This document shows positions 23,001 through 36,900 of a stretch of DNA of 64,000 bases, one piece after another. The stretch is from Cotesia glomerata (Eukaryota; Arthropoda; Insecta; Hymenoptera; Braconidae): assembly GCF_020080835.1 (NCBI RefSeq), contig NC_058161.1:5868001-5932000 (forward strand), in the 5' to 3' direction. How positions within the stretch are numbered: the stretch's first letter is position 1; every line of letters begins with the position of its first letter. The notes under the pieces are model-generated. The model was not told where the DNA came from and ran no database searches. It worked only from the letters and a program-made list of their open reading frames with translations. The translations under genes and the position numbers were made by a program.

Positions 23001-25881
23001 AGTAACAATTAACGATCAATATCAATATACCGATAAAATCAAGATAAATTCCATTCTATTAGCAGAATTCTCAACTCTAGCTTTGTCACTTCACCCGGGT
23101 CTCATTTCTGTGCAGTAAAAGGACCGTAGACCGTAGACGCGACAACACAGAGAACCGAGAAGTGAGTAGTGAGTTGTGAGTGAGCAGATGAGGAGCAGGG
23201 ACCCTGGATATATAGCTTGCATCTCCATCCATCTCTTCTCCATTTCATGACGACCTCTAATTTTAATTAGAAACCTTCCACGTGGCATGATTGCAGTCGC
23301 GCTGACGTGGTGTGAATCCGCATCACACAGACTCACTCTCGGTGAATTTCGTTACCATCGAGTTACATTCCGAGCGTTTTATACGAATGAGAGTGTCACT
23401 TTAAAGGATCTACAGATAGGTAGAGATTCACGGGTGCTTCTTTGCCTACTCTACAATACATACATTATACATTATGCGTTATATATCATGTGCACTAGAG
23501 TAACATTATACTGCTATAAAGTGTACTTTATTAATTCACCCGTTATTCTATTTATTTCCTCTCCTTTTTGGTAAATATTCAGATAACCCACTATACTAAT
23601 TGAATTAACTTTTTATGCTGAATATCAACAATAAAAACCGACAGCCGCTCGACTTTGGCTGCAGCGACCTACCGAAGTACATCACTAGTGCAATCAGCTT
23701 AATTGTCAAATATAATGTCGATTACGCGGAAAAAAGCTTTTGTGTATTTTATGCTAGCTACTGAATATTATGTTTTATGTTTTGAATATCAAGTTTTTTG
23801 TTTGTTTAATTCATAGTTGTAAATTTTTTTTTTGTATTGTAAACTGAGCTTTTGAATAATTGAAAATTGGTATTTTGTGGACGTCAAGATTTTTTCAATA
23901 ATGAATATTTGCTTGAAAAATATTTCTTTAAATAATTATATTATTTGATTAATTTTATTTAATGATTTCAAAATTATTAATGAAAAAACTAAAAAATGTG
24001 ATTTATAAATTTAATCACTTAAAATTATTTAGTTTATTATTAATAAATTAATTGATTAAATTTCTGCACATGAAGAAATTTAAATAAGGAATTAAGACGG
24101 AAAAAAATCCTGTCAAAATTAGAGTAAAAACTGTTTTTATAGTTGCACTTTTGACGAAATATTATTGTAAAATTTACATTTTTACAAATGTTTTACATCA
24201 TAAAAAATATTAATTTAGGATGCTGAAAAACTGTTTAATTTACTTGTTATAAATGAAGGAAATTTTATTAATTAACTACAAATATACTGTAATTCATAAT
24301 CAATCGTACGTGTGACATGAACCGTATAAAAACCACTTAGGCATTATTAAATATAAATTAATAATGATTAAAGAAAAACTCACCAGCTTAGCTCATTAGA
24401 CACGTGTGCAGGTAAAACTACCAATAAGCCGATTATCGAGAAAGGGGCGGTATAAAATGAAATCCTCCAGTGCGAATTTGCTCTTCAACTGTAACAAATT
24501 TCAAATCCCAACATATAAAATTGATACTGGAACAACGGAAAATAAATAAAAATAAACGTGGACTAATCGAATTAGCAGTTTATACGTTTTTACGATATTT
24601 TTCTTGCTTTGTAAATAACTGTTACGAATTACAGCAATTACTCTCAAGCTTGAGCTCTATAATTACAGCAGGGCGGAAATTTTGCTGCAATAAAGTTATT
24701 AAAAACCTGAGATATGTTATCGTTCGTACAAGCTTTTAGTAATTGAATTTATTTACGAAATCAAAGCTATTGAAGTGATTAACTCGATAACTGGATTTTA
24801 TAAACGCGATTAGAGAAAATATAATTGGAAATCAATATAATCTGTTGATGGAATTGGGAAAAAATTCCGATAAATCTCTGAGAAAAAGTGTAAAGTACAA
24901 AAGTCACAGTTGAACAGGCATGTAAATAAGCAGCCAAGCGAAAATTCGCAATTCAGCATGTCGAAAGCGCGTCGAACGGCGAACGGTGATGCAAAGTAAC
25001 AGAAAAGTTTGTCATCGAACAACGCTATACATTCCGCCGGAAGAAGCATTCTTAAACTGTTTACTACTTAGCCTCTGGACTTTTCTCATTTTCATATTAT
25101 ATACTCGCTAATTTCCATTTATTTTGATAGACGTATTTTTAAATTAAATTTTGTCATTTATAATTGAATTTCAACTGAAATAATTCTTGTCATAAATCTA
25201 AAAAATAGTTACCGAAATGAGGCGAAAAAAATTTTTCGATCGTAAAGCACTCTCTGATGCTTTGCATCATGAGTCGTCGATATTTGAATATAAAATTCCT
25301 TAATCTGTAGATGAGAATCTTAAAGGAAAAAATTCTTGCATTTGATTTTTAAATACTCAAAATTACAATATTATGTATCTGCATAACTTTACCTTATATA
25401 GAAATTGCAAAAAACAAAAAAAAATTTTTTTTTGAAAAAAAACCCCCCTTTCCAAAAATTTCAGGATCTTTTAAAATCAGTGCAAGGTATCATACAAAAA
25501 AAATTGAGCCAAAATTTTAATGGCGCTCTTGATTTTTGACGATTTTCAAAAATTCAAAATTGGACAAATTTGGCATTTTTCAAAATTTTTTTCCAAAATA
25601 TTTTTTTTTCAATAGCCCCAAGTGTCTTCTTTTAAACAAATGAAATACTATTCCTGTATCCATAATAGCATTCGAGATATTGCAAAAACAAAATTGAAAA
25701 ACTGGAAAAATCGCGAAATTTTGAATTTGCATATCTTTGGAAAAAAATTTTTTTATTTTTTTCCTTTGGCAGAACTTCTTTTTATGATAAAAGAAAACTT
25801 CTGATCAATATTCATCCAAATCGAAAGGGGTCGATTCCAACTATTGGTCGATTTGACATGGAATGACCCATTAAGAATATA
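20008..25881. other. Long non-coding stretch
   Basis: No gene recognised. 23090-23420 is GC-richer. 25380-25860 is low-complexity A/T with phrases typical of decayed insect repeats (for example GGTCGATTTGACATGGAATG). Open frames at 22082, 22778, 23091, 23287, 24470 and 24810 have no recognisable domain. Confidence 0.5.
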
Positions 25882-26134
25882 CAGTAGCGCTCAAAAGTAT
25901 TTTGATAACATTATGCGTTAGTTTTTTTCAACAGTGTCAAAATACTTTGGAGCCACCATTTTCCTAATATTTTAAAAATTAAACTTTCTTTTGTTACTAA
26001 CAAAGATCACTTTGCCACTATTCTGCAGATTATTCAAAAGTTGTTAAAAAAATAAATAAATGATTATTGTGTTTCATATTTATTTTTAATTAAACCATTA
26101 AATCTATTTGTCAAAATACTTTTGAGCGCTACTG
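25882..26134. mobile_element. Tc1/mariner-type MITE, 253 bp
   Basis: Perfect 24-base terminal inverted repeats (25882-25905 and 26111-26134, starting CAGTAGCGCTCAAAAG). TA lies on both sides (25880-25881 and 26135-26136), the target-site hallmark of Tc1/mariner transposases. The interior is AT-rich with no ORF. It is inserted in older repeat-like sequence. Because the arms are still perfect, this is probably one of the younger insertions here. Confidence 0.92.
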
Positions 26135-26136
26135 TA

Positions 26137-29100
26137 CAAGCAAGAGAAAAAAATCACAATATTAAATATTTATTGAGTTGTTTTGCATATTAGAGAGCTA
26201 GGAAAACTTTTTTTTTAATTGCTCGTGCTGTAACTCTAAAAGTTATTGATCGATTTGGTTAAAATTTTGATCGACTTTTCTCAACATCATTATCAAAAGG
26301 ATGTACCTAAAGTTTCAAAGAATTCGTGTACATAAACGACTTTTTGAAAGGAACAAATGTCGAACAAAATAGTACAAAACTTGAATTTTTCATTCGTAAA
26401 CTCACTTAATTTTTAATTGTATACTTTTAATCATTTCAAAGGTTTATTCTTCCCGTGGATATTAGAAATAGAAAGCGGTCAATTTTCATAAAATCCATTC
26501 TTAGCTGAATTTTACATAGCATAAAAAATATTCATACTAAATGAAAAGACAATTGGTCGAGTTCCAGAGATCTCGTGATAAGTCAATAACTCGCTGAACA
26601 TTTCATATATTTGGATATAGTGCATATAGATATGGCCTAGTTGTAACAATATACAATACGAACACGTAATGACGTCCGATATTCGCTATTGAATAATAAA
26701 TATCAACGCCGAGCATAAAACAAACGGGTAGGATAACTTAAGCAATAATTCAGCTCGATAATATAATTATTCTAGGATTGATATTAACATTTAAAATAGT
26801 TAGAGTCACAATAAATAATATAAAGCGGATATATATGATAAATATAAATGTAACTCGGTCAGTGTTTGAAGGCTGTAGCATTCGTTTATCAATTTATCAT
26901 ATCGAAGTTGGGCGGCGACTGAGTTTAATCATGCACGTGATCGTTCAATGCATTTCACCCGGAGCTACGGCTCATCTGGGAATTCATTTTGTTGAATTTC
27001 CGGAGGCAACCCGCACGCGCCAATTCATACGTTCGTCGATGGATGTCCGATGCCCGTTATTCGTTGATCGACGCTCAATATATACATGTAATCGTAATAT
27101 TATAGTCCCAGTTACTGTGTGTCGACGAAGATCGACCGAATGAAATGACGTCCGAACCACGTACTGAATATTTCGTATGTCGCTAGAGGTATTTACGGTC
27201 TACCGATACATGTCCATCTAAATTTTGTAATTATTCTCTGATTTAAGCTCTTGTCTTTTATCGTTTTAGGTAATTACTGATTACTAATCAGTGATCAAGC
27301 GATTAAGATTAGTGGAAATTTATTAAATTTTTGTTGGGTTTGGTTGTAATTAAATAAATAAATAAATAAATAAATATATGAAAACTGGTCATACATTGCC
27401 TTTGAGTGAAAATTGGTCACATATAAAAATAAGTCGAAAATTGTCCGAACAATACAATGTATGAAAATTGGTCACACATGCTTATAGGTGGTCATATCAA
27501 AATTTTTTCACAGTTACGTCAGTTATTAATGAATTAATGTTTCATGGTGTCCGAACCATTTCTTTCATAAAAGTAATCCTACATCTCTGATTAACTGTGA
27601 CAATATAGAATAAAATTTAGCTCATAAGGTAAAAATTTTTTTCGCCATTCATTTTTATAATGGAAAAAAAGATTTATTTTAGATCAAGATTAATTCTCGC
27701 TCGGGTAGATAAAGTATATAAGACAACGGATTAATAAAATACGTGACATGTGTGACACTGCCGCTGTAAATCATCTGACTCTTTCAACGCTGACAATAAC
27801 ATACGTGAGACCAAATAATGGGAAAAAAAAGTATGAAATAAATAAATACAGATTTATATTATATATATGGGTAATGTGGATACATTTGATGACTATTTAG
27901 AATTTATTTAGAATTTATGTGACGTTCGTGATTGAAGTGATGATTAAATGCACCAAGGATTATCGTCAGCGTGGATCAGGACAGAATACCTCGACAAAGA
28001 GGGCTAAGCTGATTCTTTAATTACCAAGTTTTGCTTTATGTTTCAGTATTAAATACCAACATCAATTAATAAATGCATTAGTTTTGTTATTTATAATTTA
28101 TAAGTAAATGTACAGTAACAATTACAATTCAGTTATTAATGCTACGTTGCAGTAAAAAATTCTCATTCAATAAATTTTCCAATCACTCGTTAAGTAATTT
28201 AACCATCTTAAATAATAATTATAATGACATACAAAAAAATAAAAATTTTTTACAATAAATTTCATTAAAAGTTACAATTAAGTCATTAAGATTGGACTGT
28301 AATAAAATATGCATCTTACTTTTATTTCTATTATCGAATTTTATTACTGAAAAAGCTGTTTTCATTAGTAAAAGATTAAATTATTGATGGGCTCGAATTA
28401 TTTTACATTGGACTTTTTTTATTTGTAAAAATATTAAAATAAACTGAAGCAGAAAGTAAGCATTAAATCTTTTAGAACATATCAAAATAACTATCCGTAA
28501 AGTCATTTTTAAAAATTTAAATAATAAAATTGTATGGTACACTTTGGCAGCTAAAATTTCTAAACAGTTTGTAAAATTTGTGAAGTAGATAAACAAAAAA
28601 TGCAAAACCATAAGGGCGTTTATAAATTTTTTTTTTTTTTCTTTCCACAGATCTGCACATCACACACATTTTCAGAATTGATTAGAGAAAAAAATTTTTA
28701 TAAACTTTTTTTGAATCTGAACGCGACATAAATACGCCGGAGGCAAAATTTTTTTTATTTTCTAAATTCTAGAAATAATAATAATGATAAATAATTTTCT
28801 TTTATATTATTGCATCAAATATTTAAAATGACATTTATCTTAGGACAAAATAAAACTGAAAATTTTGTCATTATTGTTAAGGTGCGTTTTACAGAAGATG
28901 TTGCATTATACATCAAATATGATTAGTTGAGACATAGAAGAAAGAAAGGAGCAGTACATAGTCTCCGTCAGAAGCTACGAGGACAGTCATGCCCGATTTA
29001 TTTAATGGCCACTGACGTTACCGTTACTGGCTAATCTACGTCCCTCGGATATACATTGTCATGCAGATCGGCGGGCGCTCATTATTCGACTTTGTATCCC

Positions 29101-30385
29101 GAGTAACGACCAGGACGATGATGATGAACGTCGGGGGAATGCAGATACGTCTCGAGGTGGAGTGGGCGTGCTTAATTCTAACGAAGGAGTAATGGTTGTA
29201 TAAAAACCTCGGACCGATGAAAATGAAATAGAATAAAATAAAATAAAATGAAATGAAAGAGGTAGTTGCAATTTCCATAGGACCCGATAGATGTTGAAGC
29301 AAAGAAAAGCAGGGAAATTTATATCATGTCTTCTTTGGGCACGGATATGTACGGGAACCGTCCGCATATAAATTTATATCTGACGATTGATGAGAACGCG
29401 TTGGCTTAAAAATATGCCAGGCATGTTTCCAGTATTTCTACTTTCATACTATATGGTCAAATAAAATAAAATAAAATATAAATACAAGTTAGAGCTAAAG
29501 GAAAATAAAGAAATAAAAAAGTTCTGAATTACTATACCCGCTGTATTGATCCATCGGACGACATTCACATGTTAATTTATTTACAGAAAAAGTTTGTGCT
29601 TTTTTTTTTTTTTTAATTGCAATGATAAATTTTAATCTGATTTCATTAATTTTTAAATTAAAGTTTTGAATTATTAAATTAAAGTTTTTCAGTTTGCTTT
29701 TTTGAACTTCAAGCCAATCATTTTCTTTGCTCAATATTTTTTACGATTTAAGTCAATTAAATTTATTCTGTTATGAATCATATCAGCTAATGCAATTTTA
29801 TTTAATTGAATATAGCTCAACAGCTTGCGCAGATAATATTTCTACACGAAAATTTTTTACATTGTGCCTATGAATTTCAAATAAAAACAGTAAAATTTTT
29901 TTTTATGAACTTTTCGAACGATGAATCAACAATATTTCGTGATATAATTTATATTTTTTATTGATACGGCTTGTTTGACTTTTGCAGTGCATATTATCGT
30001 ATTTTCTACAATTAACGAAACAGCATATACCCAGACAATTGTTCGAGTTATTGGAAACGATTGTACAAGCGCTACTGCAAACAATCCCGTTTACATGGTA
30101 TACATATACATGGGCTTATATATTTTATCAAAGCGGGTGCTGCTTGAAATAACAGAATTTTCTTTTTGACTTTGTTTGTTTTTCAGACTGTTGATGCAAG
30201 TACCATTGGTACTATACTGTCATTTAATTTAAATCTCGTCCATTCCCCATTACATCGGAAATTGTCAATTTTGTCAATTGCTAATTTGGCTTTTGTTGAT
30301 TCGTTAAGTTACTGACCAAAATTACCCTCTTCGTACAAAACAAACCAATGAATTTGCATTGAATAAAATTTTAAGTCACACAGTG
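26137..30385. other. Non-coding stretch with GC-richer patches
   Basis: No confident gene. 26850-27170 is rich in CG dinucleotides and open on the plus strand, but the frame has no recognisable domain. A TAAA microsatellite lies at 27351-27377, then three loose copies of TGAAAAYTGGTCA to 27480. 28900-29400 is another GC-richer patch with TATAAAA at about 29198. Confidence 0.45.
27351..27377. repeat. TAAA microsatellite
   Basis: About six to seven uninterrupted TAAA units. Slippage-type simple repeat. Confidence 0.85.
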
Positions 30386-30595
30386 AAAATTTTACATCAA
30401 ATTTAACACAAAAGTATATATCATCAACTTTTTTTACACAAATTTAGTGATAATTCAACACCATTGTGTGTATTGATAAAATAACACTATTCTGTCTTAA
30501 AAGTAATATAAATTTATTCAATGATTCTCTAGAACAGGTTCGTCGAATTTTACACAATAAAGTGTTATTATTGTTATTTATCTATAATATTAACA
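30386..30595 (+). repeat. Family F dispersed repeat, copy b
   Basis: Begins with AATTTAACACAAAAG, shares TTTTTTTACACAAATTTAG with copy a, and GGTTCGTCGAATTTTACACA with both relatives. It ends near an AAAGTGTTATTATTG block. Copy c (57998-58215, opposite strand) aligns over nearly the whole length. No ORF. Both ends carry AACACA/TGTGTT motifs, which suggests an inverted-repeat element, though exact ends are uncertain. Confidence 0.6.
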
Positions 30596-30689
30596 GAAAA
30601 CAATAATTTGAAATTAACATAATTTATTCAATAATAAAAATATAAGCTTGTCAACGATTTAAAGGTTATGTTTTACTTATCTACAACTC

Positions 30690-32260
30690 TAAAAACTACA
30701 GTTACAGTGCGCACGTCTCGCGCAAGTAACGAGCTGCGTCATATTTAACACATGCATTGTTTAAATTCAATACCTTTTTAGTAGATTTCATAGAAATCAA
30801 ACTATTGCATTGGTCCTCATGACGGAACTTTTGAAAAATTTTGCTATATTTCGACTCAGCTCGTCAAGCGGATTCAGAAAATGCATATGGTTCAAAAGTT
30901 TATGTATATATATATATACACGATATAACCGGCCTTGTCTCTTCTCCAACTCCCGCAATTCTGTACGGATCTTAATAAAACGTAACATACTCATTCGTAG
31001 GACGATTTCCGAGATAAAGTTCGAAGATGAGCGAAATCGGTCGATTAGTTTAAAAATGAGACCGATTCAAAAATTTTCAAAAATTATAAAAATTTTCACT
31101 TTTACCGTATTTCCGTGCAATAACAATTAAACGAAATATCATATTTAATTTCTGTAAATTGCATCTGAAAGCTTATTTAATAAGCTTTAATTTACATAAT
31201 TATGTATTTTTCTAAATTAAATAATTTAGGAATGACAGCAATTCAAAAATGATTGAAAATTACAAAAATTTTTTTTTTTTCCGTATTTCAGTGCAATAAC
31301 AATTGAACGTGACGTTCCATGAAATTTCAATAAATTGTATCTGAAAGTTTATTAAGTAAGTTTTAATTTGCATAGCTCATAATCAGTCTAGTCCAAAAAT
31401 TACCTACTTTCTCAGACAGATTTGATGAAATTCCACTTTTGCATTCGTTTTGATGTCATTGTTTTTTTTTTTTTTTTTATACAATCCTCGTAGTTTTTTT
31501 TTATATTTATTATGATATCTACTTCCGTTTCGGCTGCCGAATAGCCTTTTAGGTAGATTTCGTAGAAATCTATCTATTGCATTGGTCCTTGTGTCGGAAT
31601 TCACACGGAATTTTGTCATTTTATCTCTTATGTAGTCGAGTAAAGCTCAAAATTAGCATTGGTTCAAAAGTTTATATATTTATGTATATATGTAATATAT
31701 CGTGGCTTGTGGACACGATAGCGTCTACAATTCTTAACGAATTTAGATGAAACTCGGTACACATATTCTTTGAGTAATTACCTTGAACAAGTTCGAAGAC
31801 GAGCACAATCGATTAATTAGTTTAGAAATGGCGGCCTTTTAAAATTTTCAAAATAGTGAAAATCACGTTTTCGGTGACTTCATTGTTGTATAACTTTCGA
31901 TTGAAAAGAGATTACTAATTTTTGATAAATTCATGTGAAAGCTCATAAAATCGCCTTCAATTTGACGTTTATAACATTGACATTTTGACCATTTTTAGTT
32001 ATTTTTTCAAATTTAAGAGTGCAATTGAACCATTTTTAGGCAATGTGTAGTACAACCGACTTATGTACGTCATTTTATCAATAATTTCATACAGTGAAAT
32101 CTACCTTCCATTTCGGGTGTGGCCGAATGGTGTTTTTTTGTTTTTATTTGAGGTTAAAATTTAAGGAATGGCTATTCACACCGTTGTTGCGCGCGCAACT
32201 TGCATGTTAAATTCTATACCACACTGTATTACTTTAATTTTTAAACAATCTTTATAGTAA
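30690..32260 (+). repeat. Compound direct-repeat region
   Basis: Several blocks recur in the same orientation. A block with TATTGCATTGGTCCT occurs at about 30776-30840 and 31547-31620. GGTTCAAAAGTTTAT with a TA-rich tract occurs at 30890 and 31660. AAGTTCGAAGAYGAGC occurs at 31017 and 31790. GTATCTGAAAGYTTATT-type text occurs at 31160 and 31335. A block with GCGCG-AACT and CATG...AAATTC occurs near both 30720 and 32190. It is probably an old repeat duplicated at least twice. Frames inside have no recognisable domain. Confidence 0.55.
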
Positions 32261-35200
32261 AGTGTGATATAGCCTTAGGCTAAAATTTAAAATAGTTGTA
32301 CTTTAGAGTGAAATTACATTTGAGTATGTTGAAAAACAGACTGACTAAACGATTGTGTCGAATCAACACATTAGCGTGTTAGATATTCTACACGAATATT
32401 TTTACACTTCACACGATAACAAACAATTTTGTATTGTGCAATTGAATAAAAAATCAATAAATGAAAATTTTTAAAATATTCTACAATAAAATTTACTTGG
32501 TTGTTTATTGTGAAAATATGCACTAAGTATATGATTAAGTTAATTATTATAAAGATCAATGATAAAATAAAAGATAAACTAATAGAAGTATTAAATACTC
32601 TGTTCCGAGATAATTGCAGTTGATGCATGAAACGATGTAGAGCAGACTTGACTTAATTGTACATAGAGATCAGACTTTAGTTGGCGTTATACATGTACAA
32701 GAGATAAACTACCGCACAGCGGATCACGGGAGGAGATGTATAGGAAGCTATAGCACATAGAAGTAGAAGAGATAGTACGAGATTTACCCAGTGGGTTTTG
32801 AGTTTACCCAGGAACTAGCTTCTGCAGACAGACGATGTAAATATCAGAAGCACATAGATAATTATTTATTAAACATTACCAGTCTTGGTATCGTCAATCT
32901 TGGGAGTTAAATAACGCATATCCTCTTTGCATCCAAATTCTATTCTAGAGAGCTTGTTAAAACATCAAGCTTCCTGATATTTAATCTCCCAGAGCTAATG
33001 GGATTTTGTTTTTATTTATGTTAAGAGGAGATTCTTATTTTAGGAAGGAACAGATTTAAATAGCAGATGAAGAAAATTTTAATGTTATTATATATAATAC
33101 TAAATTTTAGTTTTCATCATTCAAAATATTAGTTTCATTAGTTGAAGTAATTAATTTATATTTTGGAAATTAGAATTAACAATTATTATTATAACTTTCT
33201 TCTAGAAAGTGCATCAATATTTATTATATATGTTGAAATGGTAGTGGTTGCTGTTCTTTTCCCTATTGTTGTTCCTCCTTTTCCTCTTGCTGTTATTTTT
33301 ACTGTACCTGCATGTTTTTTTTTTATAATGCTGTTGGTACTTTTTCTTTTGTTGTTGTTCCACTTTTGGTTATTGTTGTTGTTGTTGTTATTCCTGCTGT
33401 TCTTTTTATCATTCATGCTATTACTTTTTTATTTTTGTTGTTCTTTTTCTTTTAATTATTTTCTTTCCTGTTGCTATTCCTTTTCAAAATTCGTTGGTTA
33501 TTTTCCTATAATAATAGCATTAGAAATGTTGAATTTCATAAAATTTAAACCAAAATTTTTCATGTATAATTACCAGGACTGTGTTTCACGAATAATAACT
33601 CACATTTGACATTTTTTTCGCAATAATTCACCAGAAAGCAGAAAGCACAGAAAAACTTTCCATTTACGGTGACACCGCTTTGAAAACCAAAGCCATTAAA
33701 CCATACAAAAAAACGTATTAATAAAAAGCTAACTAAACTAGTCATACTTAAAGCAAATACCTGAAGAATAAAAGTTATGACGGCGAAATAGCGGAAGAAG
33801 CTAATAAATTGAGCCATTCTTTCATATGCAGATTTAAAACTTAACAAAAGTGTTCGCTCGCTGTGCCGGTGGTACACTTTTATATTTTTCATTCAGCCCT
33901 CAGTTCTTCATCTCAACCAATTCCCATTTTACAACGCCCCGCTACCAACATTATAACTTTCATCCTCACGGTCGCGAATTGCCAGCGGATTTTTATTTTA
34001 CCGCTTAACTCGGTTCCAAGGCTAAAGTAGTCACCGAGTAAGTGTGCCCGGGTAAAGAACCCGGCTTGCAAAGTAAAGGAAAATAAGGGCAGGGTAGGGA
34101 GAGAAAGGGAAGGAGAAAGAGCAGAGTAGAGAGAACGGGGAAAACCCTCGTATCCTTTGCCTTCTCCACTTTGGTATAGACCACGGTTTCTTTTCTCTTG
34201 GCTCGATTCTCAGATTCAGGCGCTCACTCTAGAGGCTATATGGAGATCGAGGCAACACACTGCTCAGCACCGTACCTGCGGCCATAGATACGAGTATGAG
34301 TATAAGTATGAGGCTTTGAAAGCTCGGTCCGTTGTACCTTTGCGCTATACACCGGCACCTTTTATTTCCACTTAAGGGCTATTCATATTTAAAGCTGCAT
34401 CCGACCAGTATAAGGATTTACCGCGGCGTGTTTAAAGTGTGTAAAACAGTAACTGCCGTACTTGAGCGAGTGGTAGTTCCAGTCGTTGAATTATGAAATC
34501 AAGTGTTGCTGCTATCGCTATCACTACTACTGCTACTGGTGCTGCTGGTACTATGACTATGTAGATATAATACTATTACTATTACATCTCCATCTACATC
34601 TACTGTGAGAGAACGATGACTACTATTGTTGCCGTGCTGACGCTGGGACTTTAAAATTTAAAAAACTCATGCCCATTCACTTTTATGACACTCTTTGTAT
34701 ATAAATATCCCATTTATTTTAATAATACTGATATTGTTTCCACGGGGTGAATATTACTATAAATAGCTTTTTATTATTAACTGACTGCCGGCCTATAAGC
34801 GCCTGCCAGGTAATCTAAATAAATTAGGTATTAATGGCTACTGATTTTTTGTACGCTGAGAAGGATGTTTATTATATGTTAGGAAGGTAATAAAGTTTTT
34901 TTTTAGCTATAAAGAAGTCGTGGTAGTCTCAGTCATTAAAAAAAATTTGAAATATTAATACAAATAGTGTTTTTAATAAAGCCTATTAATTGATTCAAAT
35001 AAATTTTTACTAATTCATTAATAATTTTTAATGAAGACAACTAATCGTGTAAAACCTTTATAATTATAATTATTAATTAATATTTCAGTCAATAAAATAA
35101 AAAAAAAAATGTAAAAAGGAGGCACTTAAATTATATATCACTTCGATGATAAATCAAAGCAAAATGGTGGTAATTGACGTCAGTTAATTAAAAACACTAG

Positions 35201-36431
35201 TTTAGTTAATGAATAAACTATGAACTAAATCAACGACGAATTAGTGTGATTGAATATTGAAGATTAATACAATTATGAGTTGGGAGTTATGAGTTTAAAG
35301 TTTCCCCGAAATAACTTGTTATATATAATAACGTAGCTGGAGAATAGCGAGAAACTGCAGTATATGCATCAATACATTGAGTAACAACTCTAATTTCTCC
35401 TCATCTACCTGCCTCATCTGCGCCTGAACAAACTTCCGTCAGATTGCCAAACTGGACTTGAGTAGTCCAGAGTCCAGAATTGTACAGCGTAGAAGCTCTA
35501 AAACTCCGTGTAGTGTGAGAGGAACTATCGAAGCTTTTGAGAACAAACCAGCTTGAAAGCAACCGCGTAGCGGAGGTCCACTTGAACAAATACCAAAATT
35601 AGACAACTCGCGCCCACAAATGCATTTTTGAATTACGATTGTTGCTGGTACTCTATAAGCTTTGAACTTGTCATAAGTTTCTTATTCGTGTACCATATGC
35701 CATGTACCATACAACAAATAACGATCCACTTGGTGAGTATGCTGCTACGAACAATGTGAGTTATGGGTTACACATAAATCTATGTTTGTACCACTCCAAA
35801 ATGACTATGTTTATATGTGCAATCCTAACTCTTGCTTTTATTGCATTTTATAATTCATTATTTTCTTTAATTTTAGTTATCTATAGAAATGCTTTGATCA
35901 GATAGAAAACAAAATTAGTGTGTTCATATGTATATGCCTTAAGTACTTATGTCATGATCAAATTATTTTAATCAACACTCAGTTAGACAATTAAAAAAAA
36001 AAAAAACCTTGGATAAATTTATTCTAAAAAATTTACTTCTTTGACATCTTGTGCATTTTTTTTTATGTTCGTTTGAAGTTTTAATTACAAAATATATAAA
36101 CGCATGCACACATAGAAGCTACAAAAAACTGTGTTTACAAATTTTATTACGTATGGCTGTCTGATGAGTAAAAGTTAGGATAAAACGATGAAAAAAATTT
36201 TTTATTTATAATGAAACAAATAATCATTGAGATATAATTTTTAAATTGGCTCTGGGCAATTTTTTAGAGTTTTGATGTTGACACAATTAAATTTATATTT
36301 AAAATTTCAGTAAATTTTTTATTAATTAATTTTTTATATAAATGTGATAAAAAAAAATAATGCGTAAATAAAATTTCAACTTGAATCAACTATAAAATAT
36401 GCTCTCGGCAGTAAATCCAATAAAGGTTGGC

Positions 36432-36436
<5 letters not shown>
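32261..36436. other. Non-coding stretch with simple repeats
   Basis: No confident gene. A T-rich zone at 33240-33480 includes TTG-unit runs (about 33350-33400) and yields a long leucine/phenylalanine frame that is low complexity. 34140-34470 is GC-richer. 34500-34620 is an imperfect CTA/CTG trinucleotide tract. A frame at 35401-35589 (minus) has no family likeness. Confidence 0.5.

Positions 36437-36521
<85 letters not shown>
36437..36521. repeat. AT dinucleotide microsatellite, 85 bases
   Basis: An uninterrupted AT run of about 42 units. The tyrosine-isoleucine frames across it are artefacts. Confidence 0.97.
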
Positions 36522-36522
<1 letters not shown>

Positions 36523-36867
36523 CAATAAAAAAAAGGAGCACAGACAAAAAAATTGTGAGATAATGTCGGTAGTCAGATCCATACATCCTGGTTAGAGTAA
36601 ATGCAAAAAATAAAACCATACAAATATAGCTTATAGTTGGATTGTAGAATAGCACTTAATGGCATTACAAAAGGCTACGGCTCGTTACCGGAATCTAGTC
36701 ACGGTAAATGGTCAATTTGATCAATTTCTCCAACAATCCAACTCCATCAGCGTCCTTAGCTCTTTCCAGTCTCGGATATTTTTACAGTTTACTTTTATAG
36801 TTATTAAGGAGAAAATACCATAGATCTGAATAAAAAAAATTAACTTTTCCATTCTCATACCCACAAT

Positions 36868-36900
36868 TTCATTTTCATTTTCATTTTCATTTTCATTTTC
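36868..36900. repeat. CATTTT hexanucleotide repeat
   Basis: About five CATTTT units, followed by CCTTATCCTTATCC. A simple repeat. Confidence 0.85.

Noticed and set aside
26778..27143. 121-codon plus-strand frame
   Set aside because: No domain is recognisable. The openness is explained by a CG-rich patch with few stop triplets.
33163..33609. 148-codon open frame rich in leucine and phenylalanine
   Set aside because: It arises from a T-rich, TTG-repeat tract and has low complexity throughout.
36376..36655. Tyrosine-isoleucine repeat frames
   Set aside because: They are translations of the AT microsatellite at 36437-36521.
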